Assembly (NCBI GenBank): GCA_025024175.1
Contig: QCXZ01000003.1
Location: 22,092,392-22,156,391, forward strand
Reading direction: 5' to 3'
From: Rhyzopertha dominica
Taxonomy: Eukaryota; Arthropoda; Insecta; Coleoptera; Bostrichidae
DNA length: 64,000 nucleotides
In this document: one piece after another, positions 58,799 to 64,000 of the stretch
Layout: the number at the start of each line of letters is the position of its first letter
Position numbering within the stretch: position 1 is the stretch's first letter
Position numbers and translations under genes: made by a program
The notes under the pieces: generated by a model
Databases searched by the model: none
Told to the model about the DNA's origin: nothing
Seen by the model: the letters and a program-made list of their open reading frames with translations, nothing else

Positions 58799-61700
58799 AT
58801 GGGAGGACTAGGTCTACAGGAAGTTTACTATAACATACCTGGGGCACACGTCGAGGCATCTGCAGAGGAAGATGTGTACAACATTGCAGTTACAAAATTG
58901 GACGAATACTTCTCGCCAAAACAAAGCCGTGTTTTTGAGAGGCATATCTTTAGACTCATGAGTCAGGGGCCAGACGAGAAGTTTGAGAAATTTCTGGTGC
59001 GATTGCGAAATCAGGCAGGAAAATGCGGATTTGGAAATCNAGATGNGCATTTAATCGATCAAATTGTGGAAAAAGGAAGCTGCCCTGAGTTAAGAAAGAA
59101 AATACTTTCAACTGGAGACAGTATTACACTTGAAATGATCATAAAGGAAGCAAACTCCCTGGAGGCTGTTAGTAGACAAATGGGAGAATTTTCCAGAAGT
59201 CGTGAAGCTAACACAGAAATTAATCGAGTAAGACAAGGCGCGATTAAAAGTTATCATTCCTCCGTTCCTTCCAAAGATTGTGCCCGATGTGGTAGGAAAG
59301 AACATTCATCTTCGAGTGGAGAATGTCCTGCTAAGGACAAAGAATGCCACAAATGTGGATTCAAGGGTCATTTTATGAGTCAATGCAGGACAGCGGCCAA
59401 ACGAAGGAAACCTAATGTGAACCAAGGCAAACCACAGCAAACGAAAAAATTGAAACCCACAAGCGTACAAAGTATTGAAGAAGGTACTGATTACATTTTT
59501 AATGTCGATCAAGACGAAGTCATCGGTTGCACATTAGGCGGAGTTCAAATCAATATGCTTATAGACTCGGGCAGCAAGAACAACCTGATTAGCGATAAAG
59601 ACTGGGAGAACTTGAAAAGATCAAAAGTAAACGTCACAAACCTAGTAAAAGAACCGAATAAAACGTTCTGGCCTTACGCTGCATCAAGCCCGCTTGTTGT
59701 TCTGGGATCATTCACAGCTACAGTTTCCATAGGACGGGCGGAAACAACAGCCACGTTTTATGTAATAAAGAACGGTACTAGGAGCCTACTAGGAAAGAAT
59801 ACGGCCATAGCCCTAGATGTTTTGAGAATTGGTGCTAACCCGGTTAATAACATATCAGTGCCGTTTCCAAAGCTTCGAAACGTGATGGTCGACATTCCGA
59901 TTGATGAGACCGTCAAACCAGTGTGTCAACCCTACAGAAGAATACCTATCCCACTGGAAGCAAAGGTCAACGCAAAACTGGAGGAACTCATAACCTCAGA
60001 CATTATAGAGGAAGTCGCAGAACCATCCAGATGGGTCTCGCCTATCGTCCCAGTTCTAAAGGAAAATGGAGATATACGGATATGCATAGATATGCGACAG
60101 GCAAACGCAGCAATTATTAGNGAAAACCACCCTCTTCCGACGATGGATCAACTACTTCNACGGATAAGAGATGGTAAAATTTTCTCCAAACTAGACATTG
60201 AAAATGCTTTTCATCAAGTTGAGATATCACCTTCATCTCGTCACATCACAACATTTATTAGTAGTAAAGGATTACTGCGCTACAAAAGACTAATGTTTGG
60301 AATTTCTTGCGCTCCAGAAATTTTCCAAAAGTTGATGGAACGAATCTTGATGAAATGTGAGGGGACTATCAATTTCATAGACGACATCTTAATCTTTGGA
60401 GCAACTGTAGACGAACATGACGAGAGATTGAAGAAAACCATGGCAGTCCTAGAAAAGAATGGTGTTCACCTCAACAGGAAGAAATGTGTATTCAGATTGA
60501 GACATGTGGAATTCCTTGGTCATCAACTGTCACCTGAAGGCATCAAACCTCTAGATAGTTACGTGGGAGTTGTGAAAACATTTAGAGTTCCAAACACGAT
60601 CGAAGAAGTGCAAAGTTTTTTGGGGTTGGTGAACTATGTTGGAAAATGGATCCCAAATCTGGCAACGTTAACGGAACCACTTAGAAAACTATTGCGTATG
60701 AAATTAAATAAACAATCAGCTCTCGGGAAGTTATGGCTTGATGAACAACAGCAAGCATTCCAAAAGATGAAGGAAACCCTATCCAATATAAGCAATCTGG
60801 GTTACTACAACCCCAACGACCGAACACAAGTTCAAGCCGATGCAAGTCCTGTCGGTCTTGGTTGTGTATTAATACAGATAAACGATGCCGGCCCAAGGCT
60901 CATCGCTTTTGGGAACAAAAGTTTAACTGATTGTGAGAGAAGGTACTGCCAGACGGAAAAAGAGGCATTAGCTCTGGTATGGGCAGTGGAACATTTCCAT
61001 ATGTACCTGTTCGGGAAAGAAGAATTTGAACTGATCACCGATCACAAACCCCTGGAAACAATTTTTGGGAAGAGATCAAAACCTTGCGCTCGTATAGAAA
61101 GATGGGTTTTAAGACTGCAGTCTTACAGATTCAGGGTTATATATCGGCCAGGAAAATCAAATATAGCAGACCCTTTGTCAAGATTACCGCGGTTGCAATC
61201 GCAGCCCACACCTTTCGACGAGGAATGCATCAGCCAGATCATTAGTTATTCAAAGCCAACGCGCATATCATTATCAAAGATTCAAGAATGTTCAAGCACA
61301 GACCCTGAAATTCTTAAAGTCAAAGAGGGTCTACATAATGAAGCGTGGGATATTGCGGTAAAACAGTTTAAAATTTTTCAAACCGAGCTCTGTTTCTACG
61401 AAGGAATACTGCTAAGAGGAAATAAAATTGTTATTCCATCTAGCTTAAGGGACAGAGTGTTAGAAGCCGCGCATGAGGGACATCCTGGGATTGTGGGCAT
61501 GAAAAATCGGCTGCGCACGAAAGTATGGTGGCCCAAAATCGATGCTGACGCAGAGAAAGTAGTCAAGGCTTGCAAAGGATGCACACTGGTATCAGCGCCC
61601 TATCCCCCAAACCCGATGAAACGCCGGGAACTTCCAACACAACCGTGGGTTGCAATAGCGATGGACTTTTTAGGACCTCTTCCAAGTTCAGATTATATAT

Positions 61701-62479
61701 TGGTAGTGGTGGACTACTACAGCCGTTACAAAGAAATTAAAATTACACGGGACATAACCGCTAAGAACACCGTAAGCACTCTACGGGAAATGTTTTCTAG
61801 GCTAGGATATGCACAATGCATCAATGCCGACAACGCCAAGCAATTCACAAGTCGTGAATTGAACGACTTTTGTAAAGAAGCCGGAATTACCCTGTATCAT
61901 ACAATCCCTTACTGGCCACAGCAAAACGGTGAAGTGGAAAGACAAAATAGAGATCTACTGAAACGGATAAGGATCAGCCACGGGCTGAAACGGGACTGGA
62001 AAAAGGAATTGTTGGACTACATGTTAATGTACAACAGCACCCCCCATACAGTCACTGGAAAAACACCATCAGAGCTGTTTTTTGGCAGGCAGTGTCGAGA
62101 CAAAATTCCCTCCCTGAGTGATCTTGGGAATAAGGAGCTGGACGGAGAGGTTCGTGATAGAGATAAGTCGAGGAAGGAGAAAGGCAAGGAATACAGTGAC
62201 CGTAAACGCAATGCCGGAGAAAACCATTTGGAACCTGGAGATAAAATATACGTGAAGAACCTAATTAAAGAAAACAAAACCTGCCCCGAGTTCAACCCGA
62301 CCCCGCACTCTGTAATATCAAGCGGTGGTGGAGATGTCCAAGTTAGGAATGATGAAACGGGTCAGGTGTACCGAAGAAATGTTGTGCACCTAAAGAAAGT
62401 CGAGGGTGAATGGAGGGTGTCCGGAAGTTCTGAAGGAGATGTATCCAACGCGGACACGCCACCTGAAGAAGGACAGTAG
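58799..62479 (+). CDS. Ty3/gypsy gag-pol polyprotein (lacks first part of gag)
   Basis: A 1226-codon frame encodes the replication proteins of the element. In order: two CCHC zinc knuckles of Gag near residues 161-175 and 183-196; an aspartic protease with DSG at 256-258; reverse transcriptase with the catalytic pair in FIDDIL (D528, D529); RNase H with D681, E722 and D748; integrase with an HHCC zinc site (H892, C925, C928) and the DDE triad D956, D1011, E1047, the last two separated by 35 residues. The C-terminus holds the usual short basic tail; no chromodomain is evident. The ATG at 58799 is internal to the original gag, because the true N-terminus lies before the nested insertion (57672-57830). 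Gag and Pol share one frame with no visible shift. Ns at 59040, 59046, 60121 and 60159 leave four residues undefined. Confidence 0.95.
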   Translation: MGGLGLQEVYYNIPGAHVEASAEEDVYNIAVTKLDEYFSPKQSRVFERHIFRLMSQGPDEKFEKFLVRLRNQAGKCGFGNXDXHLIDQIVEKGSCPELRKKILSTGDSITLEMIIKEANSLEAVSRQMGEFSRSREANTEINRVRQGAIKSYHSSVPSKDCARCGRKEHSSSSGECPAKDKECHKCGFKGHFMSQCRTAAKRRKPNVNQGKPQQTKKLKPTSVQSIEEGTDYIFNVDQDEVIGCTLGGVQINMLIDSGSKNNLISDKDWENLKRSKVNVTNLVKEPNKTFWPYAASSPLVVLGSFTATVSIGRAETTATFYVIKNGTRSLLGKNTAIALDVLRIGANPVNNISVPFPKLRNVMVDIPIDETVKPVCQPYRRIPIPLEAKVNAKLEELITSDIIEEVAEPSRWVSPIVPVLKENGDIRICIDMRQANAAIIXENHPLPTMDQLLXRIRDGKIFSKLDIENAFHQVEISPSSRHITTFISSKGLLRYKRLMFGISCAPEIFQKLMERILMKCEGTINFIDDILIFGATVDEHDERLKKTMAVLEKNGVHLNRKKCVFRLRHVEFLGHQLSPEGIKPLDSYVGVVKTFRVPNTIEEVQSFLGLVNYVGKWIPNLATLTEPLRKLLRMKLNKQSALGKLWLDEQQQAFQKMKETLSNISNLGYYNPNDRTQVQADASPVGLGCVLIQINDAGPRLIAFGNKSLTDCERRYCQTEKEALALVWAVEHFHMYLFGKEEFELITDHKPLETIFGKRSKPCARIERWVLRLQSYRFRVIYRPGKSNIADPLSRLPRLQSQPTPFDEECISQIISYSKPTRISLSKIQECSSTDPEILKVKEGLHNEAWDIAVKQFKIFQTELCFYEGILLRGNKIVIPSSLRDRVLEAAHEGHPGIVGMKNRLRTKVWWPKIDADAEKVVKACKGCTLVSAPYPPNPMKRRELPTQPWVAIAMDFLGPLPSSDYILVVVDYYSRYKEIKITRDITAKNTVSTLREMFSRLGYAQCINADNAKQFTSRELNDFCKEAGITLYHTIPYWPQQNGEVERQNRDLLKRIRISHGLKRDWKKELLDYMLMYNSTPHTVTGKTPSELFFGRQCRDKIPSLSDLGNKELDGEVRDRDKSRKEKGKEYSDRKRNAGENHLEPGDKIYVKNLIKENKTCPEFNPTPHSVISSGGGDVQVRNDETGQVYRRNVVHLKKVEGEWRVSGSSEGDVSNADTPPEEGQ

Positions 62480-62598
62480 CACTGAAAACACGCAGAAAAT
62501 CTTGTGTTTTCCGTATTCAGATTATCTGTATTTAGGTACCCAGTTGTAAGTTGTTAAGTAGTTAAGTACATCTAGTTGTAGGTTTATTTTGTTTTAAT

Positions 62599-62609
62599 AA
62601 GAAAATGGA
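62599..62609 (+). other. Polypurine tract
   Basis: aagaaaatgga lies directly before the 3' LTR, the position where plus-strand synthesis starts. Confidence 0.6.
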
Positions 62610-62770
62610 TGTAGTATCTAAGCGACCGTTGTTAGTTATGTAAGTTGTTTCGGCCGGGTCTGGTGTTAGTTGTATAAGTTATGTTCAATTGTAATGGGGA
62701 TTCATTCAATAAATGTTTGAGCAAGAGGACGGTTGTTTCAATTGTGTGTCCGCATATCAGTGATTTTACA
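62610..62770 (+). repeat. 3' LTR
   Basis: 161 bp, identical by eye to the 5' LTR. Followed by the target duplication gttat. Confidence 0.95.
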
Positions 62771-63192
62771 GTTATGAACCGAAAGTCCTGATTGGCGATA
62801 CCTCGTAGATAATTTAAAGATTTGTATACCATGGACTTAATTTGCTAATTGCCAATTATTTCCTATTGTATGGAAAGAAATGACAATGAGCTACATGTAC
62901 AGTCGCCTTCAGAATTAATGTCGTACAGATGGTGGAGATTATTTTTGACGTTTCCAAAAACCAATCAAAAAATTTAATTTCGATCAATCATCATTTTCAA
63001 CGAATCGAAACACTATTAAGTGTGAATTTTCACAAGAGCAAATTCTCGCTGGAATAATTTAAGGTAGGTTTTCCATTGCAACAAAAATTGTTGGCTTGGC
63101 GTCTGTCATCTAACTACTAAAAATGAGTGTAACATGATTTAATACGTCTTCACTCGATGAATAATATTAAAACAGTGTTCGTGCTTGTTACG

Positions 63193-63590
63193 TCAAAAAA
63201 TAATCCATCGAATACCACATGGGAGTGAGAATAAATTAGAAAATAATTCTCCAGAAATTTTATTCCCGAACTGTCGCCATTTGGCAACACCGTGGCTATT
63301 GCCACGCAACAGTTCTCGAAGTTCTGTCGAATTAGTTTCAATTTATTCCCACTCTCTTGTGATACCATAACTGAAAATAACGATGGGCCAATTTTGCTGC
63401 AACCCGATATACAGTTGCAGACGACGTAGATGTGACAAAAGAAGCGATACATCCTCCTTTCTTTAATGCTCAAAAAATAATCCTTCGAATACCGCTGAGG
63501 GTTCGATAAATTTGAAAATAATTCTCCAGTTGTCTTTCTGTCAGATTATTTTCAATATATTCTCACTCTCGTGATATTATTGCCGACAAT
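63193..63590. repeat. Two diverged copies of a foldback-type repeat
   Basis: tcaaaaaataatcc.tcgaatacc starts at 63193 and again at 63470. Both copies continue with gaaaataattctccag and end with tttcaat.tattc.cactctc and gtgata. In copy 1, gggagtgagaataaatt and its complement form an inverted pair around a 100-base centre; copy 2 lacks most of the centre. Unclassified. Confidence 0.6.
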
Positions 63591-64000
63591 AAGCTATTGT
63601 GATAATTGCCAGTTTAATAGTGTATTGATTGGCTAAACGGTACGCACGTGGGATGAAATTAAAACTTTACAAGAAATCACAAACCCTCTAGTATTACTTC
63701 GTAATAAAACTTCAAACACAGCATTTAAGCACATTCGTTACACCTATATTTCATTAATANCATTTTGAAGACATTTTAACGAACGTATCCTGAAAAAAAC
63801 TAAATGAACCAAACGTGCTCCATTACATTAGGTGATCATTTCTACGTTTTATGCAAACTGTAAGAAATGTAAACTCACTGGTATCTAAAAAAATATACAC
63901 GAGAGTAGTATATTTGTCATTTGTCATGTATGTATTTTCTTACAATAACGTCGGATTCAAGTAATGTACTTGTGAAGCAAAACTAGTAGATTACTGTTAA
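63591..64000. other. Intergenic, nothing recognised
   Basis: AT-rich sequence to the end of the window without structure that I can name. Confidence 0.4.

Larger units (their letters stand above)
57066..62770 (+). mobile_element. Ty3/gypsy LTR retrotransposon, young, interrupted
   Basis: Two 161-bp LTRs (57066-57226 and 62610-62770) start TGTAG, end TTTACA and appear identical. GTTAT flanks the element on both sides (57061-57065 and 62771-62775), a 5-bp target duplication. It holds gag, protease, reverse transcriptase, RNase H and integrase in gypsy order and no envelope gene. A 961-bp insertion splits gag. The identical LTRs and long intact frame point to a recent insertion. Four Ns lie in the coding region. 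Confidence 0.95.

Overview
The window is AT-rich, intron- and transposon-dense animal DNA, most likely from an insect or another arthropod. It carries a metazoan-style C2H2 zinc-finger gene without bacterial-type gene packing, and fragments of PIF/Harbinger, Tc1-like, jockey-like LINE, Penelope-like and Ty3/gypsy elements. No species call is possible from the sequence alone. Scattered Ns mark unresolved bases.

The only convincing host gene is at 2899-4353 (+): a four-finger C2H2 transcription factor with a PLDLS co-repressor motif, probably the last coding exon of a longer gene. A second, unrecognised coding-like stretch (37366-37950, +) is broken by one frameshift. Everything else that can be identified is mobile or repetitive. 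This includes a Tc1-like deletion derivative (5553-6319), Harbinger-type elements at 8144-8873, 21142-21804 and 25183-25826, a related TTA-flanked element with a THAP-like remnant (49890-50807), and MITEs and foldbacks at 19721, 45849, 47260 and 48274. It also includes three jockey-like LINE copies (12540-13240 +, 24237-26560 -, 39000-41690 +), an inverted pair of Penelope-like 3' ends (29225-30105), a 5S rRNA-derived fragment (34134-34218 -), and a young gypsy element with identical LTRs (57066-62770) whose gag is split by an unidentified 961-bp insertion.

The standout is 22575-24222. It is a tandem array with a 351-bp period in which each of four units contains a complete type I hammerhead self-cleaving ribozyme: the CTGATGA core, a 5-bp stem II, GAAA, a very short stem III, a UC cleavage site and an extended stem I. 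The array begins with a 190-bp perfect inverted copy, lacks any protein gene, and is flanked by the 14-base repeat taacaataataatg inside the AAT-type 3' tail of a LINE. This is the architecture expected of an animal retrozyme, that is, a non-autonomous retroelement that moves through small circular ribozyme-processed RNA. The open frames lying over it are not genes.

Stratigraphy: on the minus strand an old LINE (24237-26560) was split by a Harbinger element, and its 3' tail received the ribozyme array. At the right end a gypsy insertion was itself hit by a second element. The remaining large gaps hold no gene that I can support.
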